From Dehalococcoidia bacterium (GTDB lineage: Bacteria > Chloroflexota > Dehalococcoidia > GIF9 > UBA5629), in contig JBAZEK010000001.1 in NCBI GenBank assembly GCA_041653995.1, forward strand, positions 496,001-560,000: a stretch of 64,000 nucleotides of DNA. Reading direction: 5' to 3'. This document shows, piece by piece, positions 8,391-18,039 of the stretch. Within the stretch, counting starts at the first letter, position 1, and each line of letters opens with the position of its first letter. The notes under the pieces were generated by a model. It was not told where the DNA came from and made no database searches. It saw nothing but the letters and a program-made list of their open reading frames with translations. The translations under genes and the position numbers were made by a program.

Positions 8391-9710
8391 TTATTTGACG
8401 CGGTACATGTCGTTGAAATACTGCGTGGTCATCTCCTTGGCCTGCACCCGGTCGGGCAGGGAGCCGATCATGCCGTAGACCGCGGCCTCGCCGGAGATGT
8501 CCTCCTGCTTCAAGAGGGAGACCTCTTTGGCCGCATCCGCGAAGTCTTTGAGGAAGGGCTCGACTATCTTCAGGTGCATGGGAGATACGGTGAAGTGCAG
8601 GGTGGGCGGCATGTGCTGGCTGTCGATATTCCATCCGCGCACCTTCATGGCATCGCCCAGGGCGAAGACATTGAGGGTATCGCTGCCCACGGCGAAAGTG
8701 GTGGCAGGCGGATCACCGATGATGCGCAAGCCGGGGATACGTTTGATGCCATCCATCAGCAGCCGAGTGGCCTCCATGGCGTCCTTTGCCAAACGCATAT
8801 AGCCTTCCCTGCCCAGGAACCTCATCACCGACCAGGCGGCGGCCAGGGGACCGCCGGACCGCGCTCCGGAGATGGCCGGTGTGGCGTAGACGCCCCCGTT
8901 CCAATCAGTATAGACGAAGAGCTGGTATTTCCTGAGGTCCGCGTTCCTGTAGGTGATGGTGGAAGCGCCCTTGGACACGTAGCCGTATTTGTGTATGTCG
9001 GCGGACATGGACGTCACGCCCGGCACGCGGAAATCAAAGGGAGGGATGGGGAAGCCCAGCTTCTCCAGAAAGGGGAGAATGAATCCTCCCACGCAGGAAT
9101 CCACGTGAAACCAGACGTTTTTTTTAGCTGCGATAGCGGCCATTTTCTCGATGGGGTCGATAACTCCATGGGGATACGAGAATGCGGATCCCATGGCGAA
9201 GATGGTATTGGAGTTAAAAGCATTCTCATAGGCATCCATATCCACAATCGAGGATTCACTGGTGGGCACAATAACCGTTTTGATATCGAGGTAATAGGCG
9301 GCCTTATTGAAGGCGGGATGCGCCGAGCGCGGCATGATCAGCTCGGGTTTTCTAATTTCAGGTCTCCTTTCCCTGGCGTAATCCCTGGCCGCCTTGACCG
9401 CCATGATGATGCTCTCCGTGCCGCCGGAGGTTATGTTTCCTGCAGCATCCGGGCCGCCGTGGAGCAGGTCGGCAGTCATGGCGATTACCTCTGTTTCCAT
9501 GCGCAGCAGGCTGGGGAATGCGAAGGGGCTGAGACCGTTCTCGAAGACGAATGTGCTGATGGCCGTCTCCACCACCTTGCTGACATCATCCGAGGCCCTG
9601 AAGACCATGCTGAAAGCGCGCGCCCCCTTCCAGTCCATGTCGTTGGATTTAAGAGTAGTCAATTCTTCCTTGATCTTGTCGATAGGTATGCCTTTTTGCG
9701 GAAATTCCAT
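8391..9710 (-). CDS. Sphingosine-1-phosphate-lyase-like PLP enzyme
   Basis: A 439-aa fold-type I PLP enzyme of the group II decarboxylase family. NITSGGTESIIMAVKAARDYA is the phosphate-binding region, HVDSCVGGF holds the ring-stacking and aspartate positions, and SADIHKYGYVSKG contains the Schiff-base lysine K241. The later TDWNGGVYATPAISGARSGG run is characteristic of sphingosine-phosphate lyases rather than glutamate decarboxylases. Such lyases split phosphorylated sphingoid bases into an aldehyde and phosphoethanolamine; the real substrate here is inferred only at the class level. GGGAGG lies 10 nt before the ATG. It is coupled to the TSUP permease gene. Confidence 0.85.
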   Translation of the reverse strand: MEFPQKGIPIDKIKEELTTLKSNDMDWKGARAFSMVFRASDDVSKVVETAISTFVFENGLSPFAFPSLLRMETEVIAMTADLLHGGPDAAGNITSGGTESIIMAVKAARDYARERRPEIRKPELIMPRSAHPAFNKAAYYLDIKTVIVPTSESSIVDMDAYENAFNSNTIFAMGSAFSYPHGVIDPIEKMAAIAAKKNVWFHVDSCVGGFILPFLEKLGFPIPPFDFRVPGVTSMSADIHKYGYVSKGASTITYRNADLRKYQLFVYTDWNGGVYATPAISGARSGGPLAAAWSVMRFLGREGYMRLAKDAMEATRLLMDGIKRIPGLRIIGDPPATTFAVGSDTLNVFALGDAMKVRGWNIDSQHMPPTLHFTVSPMHLKIVEPFLKDFADAAKEVSLLKQEDISGEAAVYGMIGSLPDRVQAKEMTTQYFNDMYRVK

Positions 9711-9784
9711 TGCAGCTTAACCTCCCAAAACATAGTAGCTGTACGGGACGGATAATTCAAGGCAGAGATGCAGCGCAGCCGGGA

Positions 9785-10252
9785 TCAGCCGTTAAATTCG
9801 GCAGAGGGATTGGACGAACGGGAAACCCTGGACGCGGGCACGGAGGCCATGGTGTGCATAGCCCTGGCGACCAGCTTCCTGTTCTTGCCGTTAATCGAGT
9901 ACACCTCGGCCTCCGTGAAAAGGATGTTTTTCCCCGGCTTGGTCACAAATCCGTGGCATTCCAGGTATTCCCCGTCAGCGGGTTGAAAGTAATTGATCTT
10001 GTATTCGATGGTCAGGATGCGCCGGCTGTCGGGCACAAGGGAGAAGCTGGCATATCCCGCCGTGTGGTCGGCCATGGTGGCGATCAGTCCGGCATGCGCA
10101 AAGCCGTCCTGCTGGAAGTGCCGCTTCTGCAGCTTGAGCCTGGTGACAAAGTCGCCCGGCTTAAGCGACAGAGGGACCAGTCCCAGGTACTTTGTAAAGC
10201 CCTGCACGGCGTCCTTTTTCAGGTATTCAAGCCTGGCCCTGTCTATTTTCAT
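9785..10252 (-). CDS. PaaI-type hotdog-fold thioesterase
   Basis: A 155-aa hotdog domain. The segment HFQQDGFAHAGLIATMADHTAGYAS is the PaaI signature (QDGFAHAGLIATMADHTAG), with the central helix acid D in MADH. Such enzymes hydrolyse acyl- or aryl-CoA thioesters. It is the first gene of the minus-strand run leading to the PLP enzyme 74 nt downstream, and it diverges from the metallo-beta-lactamase gene at 10388. The acyl group is unknown. Confidence 0.85.
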   Translation of the reverse strand: MKIDRARLEYLKKDAVQGFTKYLGLVPLSLKPGDFVTRLKLQKRHFQQDGFAHAGLIATMADHTAGYASFSLVPDSRRILTIEYKINYFQPADGEYLECHGFVTKPGKNILFTEAEVYSINGKNRKLVARAMHTMASVPASRVSRSSNPSAEFNG

Positions 10253-10387
10253 ACAGCCTCCGCTGATTTAAAATCAGGTATAAGTATAACTCATAGCAGG
10301 TATAAAATTAACTGCGATCACAGCAGAGCACGGCATGAGGTGTCTATCTTATGCTATAGTTGTCGGGAACAGGCGCGGGGGAGAGCC

Positions 10388-11296
10388 GTGAGCGAAGTCG
10401 TAGATATTACACCGAACCTGAAATTACTGTACCCACATATTCCCATACCTGCCTATAACAGGTTTATCGGCAGTTACCTGGTGATGGGAGACAGGAGCGC
10501 CCTCATCGATCCCGGACCTTCGTGTGCCAGGCCCGGCCTGCTCTCGGCCATAGCTAAATCCGGCGCGCGGCCCGAAGATATACAGTATATTATCCTCACA
10601 CATATCCACGTGGACCATGCCGGCGGCACGGGGGGGATAATCCCGGATTTTCCCAACGCCACGGTGCTGGCTCACAGACGTGCCCGTCCGCACCTCGCGG
10701 ATCCATCTACGCTGTGGAACGCCAGCCTTAAGATACTGGGGGACCTGGCCGTGAAATACGGCCCGATGGAGCCGGTTCCCGAAAACCGGATAGCCGAGGC
10801 AGCCGATGGTATGCGCATCGACCTGGGCGGCGGGACCGCACTAAAAGTGTATCTGACTCCGGGCCATGCGGTGCACCATTTAAGCCTCTTCGACGACGCC
10901 ACGCATATACTGATCGCGGGTGAGGCGGCGGGAGTATGCGTCAACGGCGTCATCAGGCCGGCCACACCGCCTCCCTTCAAGCTGGAGGAGACAGTGTCCT
11001 CCATAGACAGGCTGATTGCGCTTGAACCGCAGAGGATATGTTACGGGCACTTCGGCTGCTATGATAACGGGATAGAACGGCTTAAGCACTACAGGGAGAC
11101 ACTATTTCTCTGGCACGGAGTCATAAAATCCGAGATCGAGAAGGGGACCGGCCTTGAGGCCATGTTGACGGTGCTAAAGGCGCACGACAGGAACCTGGAT
11201 TACCTTGACAGCCTGAATAAAGACGAGCATGCGCGCGAGCTGGTCCTGCTCAATAACAGCATTTCAGGTATGGCGGGGACCGCCGGCCGGGCATAG
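10388..11296 (+). CDS. Metallo-beta-lactamase fold hydrolase
   Basis: About 302 aa. The metal motif HIHVDHAGG (HxHxDH) is near residue 75, TPGHAVHHL supplies the second histidine, and GEAAG supplies the acidic ligand. I use the GTG at 10388, which follows a G-rich ribosome site; in-frame sequence upstream is antisense to the thioesterase gene. Candidate roles include a glyoxalase II-like or acyl-CoA/lactone hydrolase. It diverges from the PaaI gene across a 135-bp gap. It ends 9 nt before the convergent enoyl-CoA hydratase gene. Confidence 0.85.
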   Translation: MSEVVDITPNLKLLYPHIPIPAYNRFIGSYLVMGDRSALIDPGPSCARPGLLSAIAKSGARPEDIQYIILTHIHVDHAGGTGGIIPDFPNATVLAHRRARPHLADPSTLWNASLKILGDLAVKYGPMEPVPENRIAEAADGMRIDLGGGTALKVYLTPGHAVHHLSLFDDATHILIAGEAAGVCVNGVIRPATPPPFKLEETVSSIDRLIALEPQRICYGHFGCYDNGIERLKHYRETLFLWHGVIKSEIEKGTGLEAMLTVLKAHDRNLDYLDSLNKDEHARELVLLNNSISGMAGTAGRA

Positions 11297-11305
11297 CTTC
11301 ACAGG

Positions 11306-12016
11306 CTATACGATGATCTGCCCTTCCCTGATCGATGCGGCGTCCTTATCGATGAGATCGATAATGGGGCCGTTCAACACCTTTTTCATCTCACCCACGA
11401 TGCCCCTGCTTTTATTCAGGCCTGCGGCGAAGGCCATAACTTTGTCCATCAGCTCCTCATTGCTGAAGGCCGCTGAGACTACATGGCTTGATACGCATTC
11501 CAGGCCGGTCAGACGCCGTCCGGTCAGGATCAGTTCTTTAATGACGTGGGCGGGGAATACGCTACGCAGCAGTTCACGGGTGCCGGGCAGTATCGGATAC
11601 TGGAGGTCTATCACAGGGATACAGAAGAAACCCCTGTCCGACCGCATGAAGCGGAAATCGAAGCAGCATGAGAAAACCGCCCCGCCGCCGAAAGTGTGGC
11701 CGTTGAGGGCGGCGATGGTTATGAGCGGGTAGGTGAGCAGCCGCCTGCGCAGTTGAAGGTCCATGACCAGGAATTGTTTGACCTCGGCCCTGTTGCCTTT
11801 CTCCAGGCTGGCCCGTATCCAGTCGATATCGAAGCCGTTGGTCCAGATATGTGAATGCCCGGATTTTACCACTACCGTGAGGGCCTCGCTTTCTTTCTCA
11901 ATCGCATCCAGCGTTTCCATCAGCGATTTGACCATGCCGATATTCAGCTTGTTATCCGCTTCGTCCATGGTCACCATCGCGACTTTGTCATTCATTTCCA
12001 GGTCGATTTTAGCCAT
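11306..12016 (-). CDS. Enoyl-CoA hydratase/isomerase family protein
   Basis: A 236-aa crotonase-fold protein, slightly short for the family (about 260). The oxyanion-hole segment ALNGHTFGGGAVFSCCFDFRF is present as ALNGHTFGGGAV, and TGRRLTGLECVS follows. One position usually held by a catalytic glutamate is in the PGTRELL region, so hydratase versus isomerase activity cannot be decided. AGGAG precedes the ATG. It lies 74 nt downstream of the methylmalonyl-CoA mutase gene and is probably part of the same acyl-CoA pathway. Confidence 0.85.
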   Translation of the reverse strand: MAKIDLEMNDKVAMVTMDEADNKLNIGMVKSLMETLDAIEKESEALTVVVKSGHSHIWTNGFDIDWIRASLEKGNRAEVKQFLVMDLQLRRRLLTYPLITIAALNGHTFGGGAVFSCCFDFRFMRSDRGFFCIPVIDLQYPILPGTRELLRSVFPAHVIKELILTGRRLTGLECVSSHVVSAAFSNEELMDKVMAFAAGLNKSRGIVGEMKKVLNGPIIDLIDKDAASIREGQIIV

Positions 12017-12090
12017 GTTAATATATCTCCTGTCCTGTAATATTTAGCTGCCTTGATGAGAGCGCATAGTTAAGCTTCGGCCGGCCTTTC

Positions 12091-13743
<1,653 letters not shown>

Positions 13744-13885
13744 ATCTCATTTCCTGATTAATTTAACGGTGCTGTTATTATACACGCCTGTAATTGTTCC
13801 TGTAGATTATATATGTACTTTCCCTGCCATGCAGAGAGTCCTGATATTTAGACAAACATGTAATATAATGTCTTGGGAGTTTAAG

Positions 13886-14497
13886 ATGCGCAAGAAGAAT
13901 TACGTTGTCCGTCGAAAGCGCGCAATGGCCCTGAGGAAAAAGCTATTTGAAACTGCGGCTGTCCTGTTTGATAAAAAAGGCTACGATAATGTCAGCATTG
14001 ACGAGATATGCAGCCAGGTAGGGGTTACCAAGGGTGCTTTTTACGGGCATTTCAAGTCCAAGGACCAGATCGTTCTGGAACAGATGGCGGCCAGCGATAA
14101 AGGCTACAGCACACATCTGCTCGACAGGGTAGCTCATGTCAAGCCGGGCCTGGATAGGCTGTTGGAGTATATCCGGGCGGTGATGGAATACCAGGAAGGC
14201 TTTACCAAGAAATTGGTCAGAATGAGCTACGTAATCAGGATATCGAATACGAATACCGCGCACATACTGATCCCCAACAAAAGGGAGCTGTACTATGTGC
14301 TGGAAAAGCTGATTGACGAAGGACAGCAATGCGGCGAGATCCGGGACGACCTCACACCGGCACAGATTGCCGAAATACTCTTGTACAGCATACGGGGCAC
14401 GGTGTTCAGCTGGTGTCTCCCGGGTAATCGATTTGACATAAAGAAAAAGGGCGACATGTTGGCCGGAATACTGGGGCAGGGATTAGAGAAAGAGTGA
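13886..14497 (+). CDS. TetR/AcrR family transcriptional regulator
   Basis: About 203 aa with an N-terminal HTH (residues 15-60: LFETAAVLFDKKGYDNVSI, then GVTKGAFYGHFKSK). I place the start at ATG 13886, which has GGGAG 6 nt upstream; ATG 13868 is the alternative. It is divergent from the methylmalonyl-CoA mutase gene across about 140 bp, so it is a candidate regulator of that operon. The C-terminal domain fits the TetR_C_6-like class (YSIRGTVFSW). The ligand is unknown. Confidence 0.87.
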   Translation: MRKKNYVVRRKRAMALRKKLFETAAVLFDKKGYDNVSIDEICSQVGVTKGAFYGHFKSKDQIVLEQMAASDKGYSTHLLDRVAHVKPGLDRLLEYIRAVMEYQEGFTKKLVRMSYVIRISNTNTAHILIPNKRELYYVLEKLIDEGQQCGEIRDDLTPAQIAEILLYSIRGTVFSWCLPGNRFDIKKKGDMLAGILGQGLEKE

Positions 14498-14501
14498 CCA
14501 G

Positions 14502-14705
14502 TTAGACGGGGCGTAGAATCAGGTCTTTTTCTTTCGACTGCGCTTTGTCATCGAGCTTGCAGTAGGTGCTTTTGGTTCCGCACTTCGATATATCCCTGTA
14601 ACAGCCACCGGCGCGGTGCCCATAGGCAAATCCTTCCATCTCGTTGCAAACTATGCAGGATTCATAGAATCTGCATATTTTCCAATATTCGCATTTGCCT
14701 TTCAT
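14502..14705 (-). CDS. Small cysteine-rich protein
   Basis: A 67-aa protein with cysteines at about positions 5, 11, 17, 20, 35, 42 and 49, including CIVC and flanking CxxxxxC spacings. This suggests a metal or Fe-S site. A strong GGAGG lies 8 nt before the ATG, which supports real translation. It stands alone, convergent with the TetR gene (4 nt gap). I recognise no family, although the cysteine density and lack of hydrophobic helices suggest a cytoplasmic metal-binding protein. Confidence 0.6.
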   Translation of the reverse strand: MKGKCEYWKICRFYESCIVCNEMEGFAYGHRAGGCYRDISKCGTKSTYCKLDDKAQSKEKDLILRPV

Positions 14706-14870
14706 GATGCACCCTCCTGTGCACGATTTAATATCGATGACTCTGATTTTATTCTATCCCACTTATTTGACTAATGCAATGTACCTCTGGAATCATGTAA
14801 ATTATTAACGCTGTATCTATAATAATTAGCGCCGGAACATGGAATATCTGTATTATATCGATGAATTATT

Positions 14871-15464
14871 ATGAAAATATTAGTGATACTCGGTCATCCG
14901 GATGAACAGAGCTTCAACCATGCCGTTGCAGAGACGGTCGTTACCACTTTACGGACATCCGGCCATCAGATCGTTTTCCATGACCTGTACAGGGAGGAGT
15001 TTCCTCCCGTGCTGCCTTCTGATGAGATCCCTCAGCCGGCGTACCTGTCGCCGCTGATATCCGGGCACGTCAACGATCTCGTTTCAGCCGACGGCATCAT
15101 TGTGGTGCATCCCAACTGGTGGGGACAGCCCCCCGCCATTTTGAAGGGCTGGATCGACAGGGTCATTCGTCCGGGCGCGGCTTACGAGTTCAACGAGGGG
15201 GACAGTGGTGAGGGTGTGCCCAACGGTTTGCTCAAGGCCGGGACGGCTATCGTGTTTACGACATCAAATACGCCGGAGTCCAGGGAACAGGCGGTCTTCG
15301 GCGATCCGCTGGAGACGATCTGGAGGAATTGCGTTTTCGGCCTTTGCGGCGTGGACAACTACTATCGGAAGAACTTCGGAGTGATCGCCACCAGCACGCC
15401 AACGCAAAGAAAAGAATGGCTTGAGGAAGTCCGGGACATCACGAATAAATATTTCCCCAAATAG
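14871..15464 (+). CDS. NAD(P)H-quinone oxidoreductase, flavodoxin-2 fold
   Basis: A 197-aa protein of the flavodoxin_2 family (modulator of drug activity B / QR2 type). It starts MKILVILGHPDEQSFNHA and contains WWGQPPAILKGWIDRV, the conserved WxxxPAxLKGWxDRV signature around residues 80-95. It likely transfers two electrons from NAD(P)H to a quinone or other acceptor with bound flavin. Monocistronic, between a small Cys-rich gene and a convergent AEC carrier. Confidence 0.88.
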   Translation: MKILVILGHPDEQSFNHAVAETVVTTLRTSGHQIVFHDLYREEFPPVLPSDEIPQPAYLSPLISGHVNDLVSADGIIVVHPNWWGQPPAILKGWIDRVIRPGAAYEFNEGDSGEGVPNGLLKAGTAIVFTTSNTPESREQAVFGDPLETIWRNCVFGLCGVDNYYRKNFGVIATSTPTQRKEWLEEVRDITNKYFPK

Positions 15465-15491
15465 CTCAATAATAGCCACTGTGTATCTTTG

Positions 15492-16448
15492 CTATGTTGC
15501 CGTCATCAGCAAATAAACCAGCGGGATCGTCGCAAGGCTCAGCACATACATCGTGATAGTCAGCGCTGAAGCGAGACCTCCGTTGCATCCGTATCTTGCG
15601 GCGATCACCGCCGCCACCGCGCCCGCCGGCATGGACGCTTCGATTACCAGTACCTGTTCCTCAATCTGCGGCAGTCCGAACAGGTGCGCTCCCGCCAGGG
15701 CTATTAGTGGTTCGGCGATCAGGTTGATGCAGAAAAGGGCCGCAATGGGGGGCAGAAGCTGTCTGACCGGTATTTTCTGCAGCATCAGGCCGATGGCGAA
15801 GGCTGCAAATACCTCAAGGGTGCTTGCGATGATATCCAGCAGGGTGTCCAGGGTTCTCAGCGCCGTATCGTTCCAGGGTAAGTTGAGAAATGAACAGGCG
15901 ATGCCCAGCACCAGCGCTATGAAAATGGGGGATAGGAAGAACTCGCGTATTGAAGCCAGTACGCTTTTGGTATCGGCGTGTTCCTGGCCGAAATACATGG
16001 CGACGGGTATAGCCAGCAGGAAAAGCGGAACCCCCGCGCCAAGCTCACTGATGACCAGCGCGTCCTGCATCGCCTCACAGTTGTTGGGAAAGACCTGCGT
16101 GATCAGGGCGTAGCCGAGAGTGGATGAGCTGCCCCAGCCGGATACAAGCACGAATGCACCCAGCGATTTTCGGTCCATTTTCAATATCTTGCCGGCAGCG
16201 AAACCGAGGGAGCAGGCTATTAAGATGGTGATGAACATAATCAGCGCGGGCAGCAGCTTCTCGACTTCAAAAGAGCGTCTGGCCAGGTTGATAAATATCA
16301 GCGCTGGCAGGGAGAAGTCCGTTACGAGACGAGAGAAGAGAGATTGATGTTGGGTGGTTAGTATGGAACGGTTTCTCAGCAGTAGTGTGAGCAGAACCAG
16401 CGCAACCAGGATGAAAAGAGACCCGAGCAATGTATAGAAGTAGTTCAT
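15492..16448 (-). CDS. AEC family transporter (auxin efflux carrier-like)
   Basis: A 318-aa membrane protein with about ten helices. The conserved crossover of this family is seen in helix 4-5 (VSGWGSSSTLGYALITQVF) and in the C-terminal half (EASMPAGAVAAVIAARYG). AEC members move organic acids such as malate. A short gene probably precedes it (16455-16613). The substrate is unknown. Confidence 0.85.
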   Translation of the reverse strand: MNYFYTLLGSLFILVALVLLTLLLRNRSILTTQHQSLFSRLVTDFSLPALIFINLARRSFEVEKLLPALIMFITILIACSLGFAAGKILKMDRKSLGAFVLVSGWGSSSTLGYALITQVFPNNCEAMQDALVISELGAGVPLFLLAIPVAMYFGQEHADTKSVLASIREFFLSPIFIALVLGIACSFLNLPWNDTALRTLDTLLDIIASTLEVFAAFAIGLMLQKIPVRQLLPPIAALFCINLIAEPLIALAGAHLFGLPQIEEQVLVIEASMPAGAVAAVIAARYGCNGGLASALTITMYVLSLATIPLVYLLMTAT

Positions 16449-16454
16449 CGGATT

Positions 16455-16613
16455 TTAAACAGGTATTCCCTGCTCCAGCAGGAGGCGGTCTAAGACGCCG
16501 CGCGGCTCTCCACGGAGCAGCATTCTGCCGTCTTTTAAGAGGAAGGTCTGGGTGCATCCGCCGCCGGAAGGACGCAGTTCCAGTGATGAGGATGGTGCGG
16601 AAAATTGCTTCAT
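16455..16613 (-). CDS. Possible small protein upstream of AEC carrier
   Basis: A 52-aa reading frame starting at an ATG preceded by GGGGA. It ends 6 nt before the AEC carrier start on the same strand. The C-terminal half (LLKDGRMLLRGEPRGVLDR) has ordinary protein-like composition and could be an N-terminal fragment of a larger domain. I recognise no family. The spacing suggests translational coupling to the carrier. Confidence 0.35.
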   Translation of the reverse strand: MKQFSAPSSSLELRPSGGGCTQTFLLKDGRMLLRGEPRGVLDRLLLEQGIPV

Positions 16614-16789
16614 TTTCCCCGCTGCCTGCTGCCTGAATTTCTTAAAAGGCCGCCTTATATTACCCTGTGCAATCGTCCTTATCAACAGGGACAGCCCGAT
16701 ACCGGTTTAAATGATAAAATGTCCGACGGTAAATATGAACATGATATATGTGTCGGGAACAATCCGAAGAGGTAAGCGGGAATTCAGAT

Positions 16790-17070
16790 ATGGTCAAAAA
16801 ACACATCGATACGGATGCGGTCGATCCGTCCAAAGTGCCTTACAGGACGCTGAGCAGCGGGGCCAGATACCGATACCCTTCTCGATCAAGAGGAAGAACT
16901 ATCTTTCCAATCTTAAGGCCGTTACCGAGGATCCGTTCTCAGATGAGGATATGAAACTGATCTCGGGAATCGACCGGGACTGCAGGCTGATCAAGGGTCG
17001 AGTGTTTCTCTGGCCCGGCGCAAAAGACTGGGAAGATCTGTGGGACATTGAAGGAGGACAAGGTCAATGA
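16790..17070 (+). pseudogene. Aldo/keto reductase remnant (internal deletion)
   Basis: The first 24 codons (MVKKHIDTDAV..., then PYRTLSSGA) match the start of an aldo/keto reductase. The following sequence continues in another frame from about 16865 as IPFSIKRKNYLSNLKAV, then SDEDMKLISGID and LIKGRVFLWPGAKDWEDLW, which is the C-terminal end of the same family. The roughly 200 codons of the barrel between them are missing and the two parts are out of frame by one base. The original ribosome site and start survive. Read as a decayed gene, not a functional one. Confidence 0.65.
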
Positions 17071-17334
17071 TGCTCAACACTTTAATCGAATAATTTTGGA
17101 ACGGAGTATATAAGAGCAAATGGAATGATTAAACGATTCGGCAGGCTGATAACAGCCTTCAAATCCGCAATCAATACTTTGGCTTACCCTAAATATTTGC
17201 ATGTGCGGCTTTGCTGTTGTATGCTTCCTTCGATAAATTTACCGGGATAGACTATTTTTATCAACCGCTACTGGGACTGCTTGCAGCTACTTGAAATCAA
17301 ATAGTAATGGACAATACTATTGAAGGAGTAGAAC
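17071..17334. other. Intergenic region before the acid-utilisation cluster
   Basis: No gene seen. Near the end lies an inverted repeat, AATAGTA (17300-17306) and TACTATT (17315-17321), 14 nt before the RraA-like start codon. It could be an operator for the cluster. A -35-like TTGAAA is at 17291-17296, but the matching -10 would put transcription start inside the ribosome site, so the promoter is uncertain. Confidence 0.35.
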
Positions 17335-18039
17335 ATGCCCAAGCAATATAACCACGATGAGGTCCTTTCACTATGTGCCCGTTTAGAAAAAACCTATACT
17401 CCGGCGGTAGCGGATACACTCGATGATATGGGATTTATGAACCAGTCATTGGAATCGGGCTTTACCCCGATTATCCCCAATGCGGTCGTGGCCGGGCCAG
17501 CTTATACAATTGAAGAAGCCAAGACCAAAAAATCAACCAGGCTCACTGAGTATGATCCCAGCTTTGTGGCACAGGCCTTAAGTACCGTTTTCGGGAGTAT
17601 GCAGAAAGGACAAATTATTGCCGTTACTGCCAATGGATTCCGGGGCGCCGGGGCTTTCGGTGAGCTGATGGCCACCACTTCCAGATACGTGGGTGGAGTT
17701 AAGGCCGCTGTGGTGGACGGTCCAATCCGCGATATAAGCCGCATTCTGGAAATTGAGTTTCCCGTGTGGGCCAGGGGAAATATACCTACCGATTCGATAG
17801 GCCGCGTTGATTTAATCGGTGTTGGTAGCCCGATTTTCTGTGGTGGCGTGCGTATCAACCCGGGTGATATTATCTTTGCAGACCGGGACGGCGTGGTTGT
17901 CATCCCCCAGCCTGACGTTGATCTTGAAGAGGTAGTTATCAAAGCCGAGGAAGTGGTTGCCTCAGAGCGCAAATCGAGATTAGAGATCAGGGGTGGCATG
18001 TCATTGCCGGATGTTTATAAAAAATATGGTAAGTTGTGA
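17335..18039 (+). CDS. RraA-family protein (HMG aldolase-like)
   Basis: A 234-aa protein of the RraA / 4-hydroxy-4-methyl-2-oxoglutarate aldolase family. Typical blocks are GELMATTSRYVGGVKAAVVDG, seen as GVKAAVVDGPIRD (the metal/substrate-binding GxxxDxxxRD region), and FADRDGVVVIPQ. Members are metal-dependent aldolases or decarboxylases acting on hydroxy-oxo acids; RNase E regulation is less likely here. GAAGGAG precedes the ATG. It overlaps the IlvD gene by 4 nt (GTGA), so both are coupled in one operon. Confidence 0.82.
   Translation: MPKQYNHDEVLSLCARLEKTYTPAVADTLDDMGFMNQSLESGFTPIIPNAVVAGPAYTIEEAKTKKSTRLTEYDPSFVAQALSTVFGSMQKGQIIAVTANGFRGAGAFGELMATTSRYVGGVKAAVVDGPIRDISRILEIEFPVWARGNIPTDSIGRVDLIGVGSPIFCGGVRINPGDIIFADRDGVVVIPQPDVDLEEVVIKAEEVVASERKSRLEIRGGMSLPDVYKKYGKL

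Noticed and set aside
8574..9755. A 393-codon frame opposite the PLP-enzyme gene
   Set aside because: Antisense shadow of a conserved gene in GC-rich sequence; no recognisable motif and no ribosome site.
17335..18039. RNase E inhibitor RraA
   Set aside because: The family name is historic; the metal-binding aldolase motif and enzyme neighbours favour a catabolic role.
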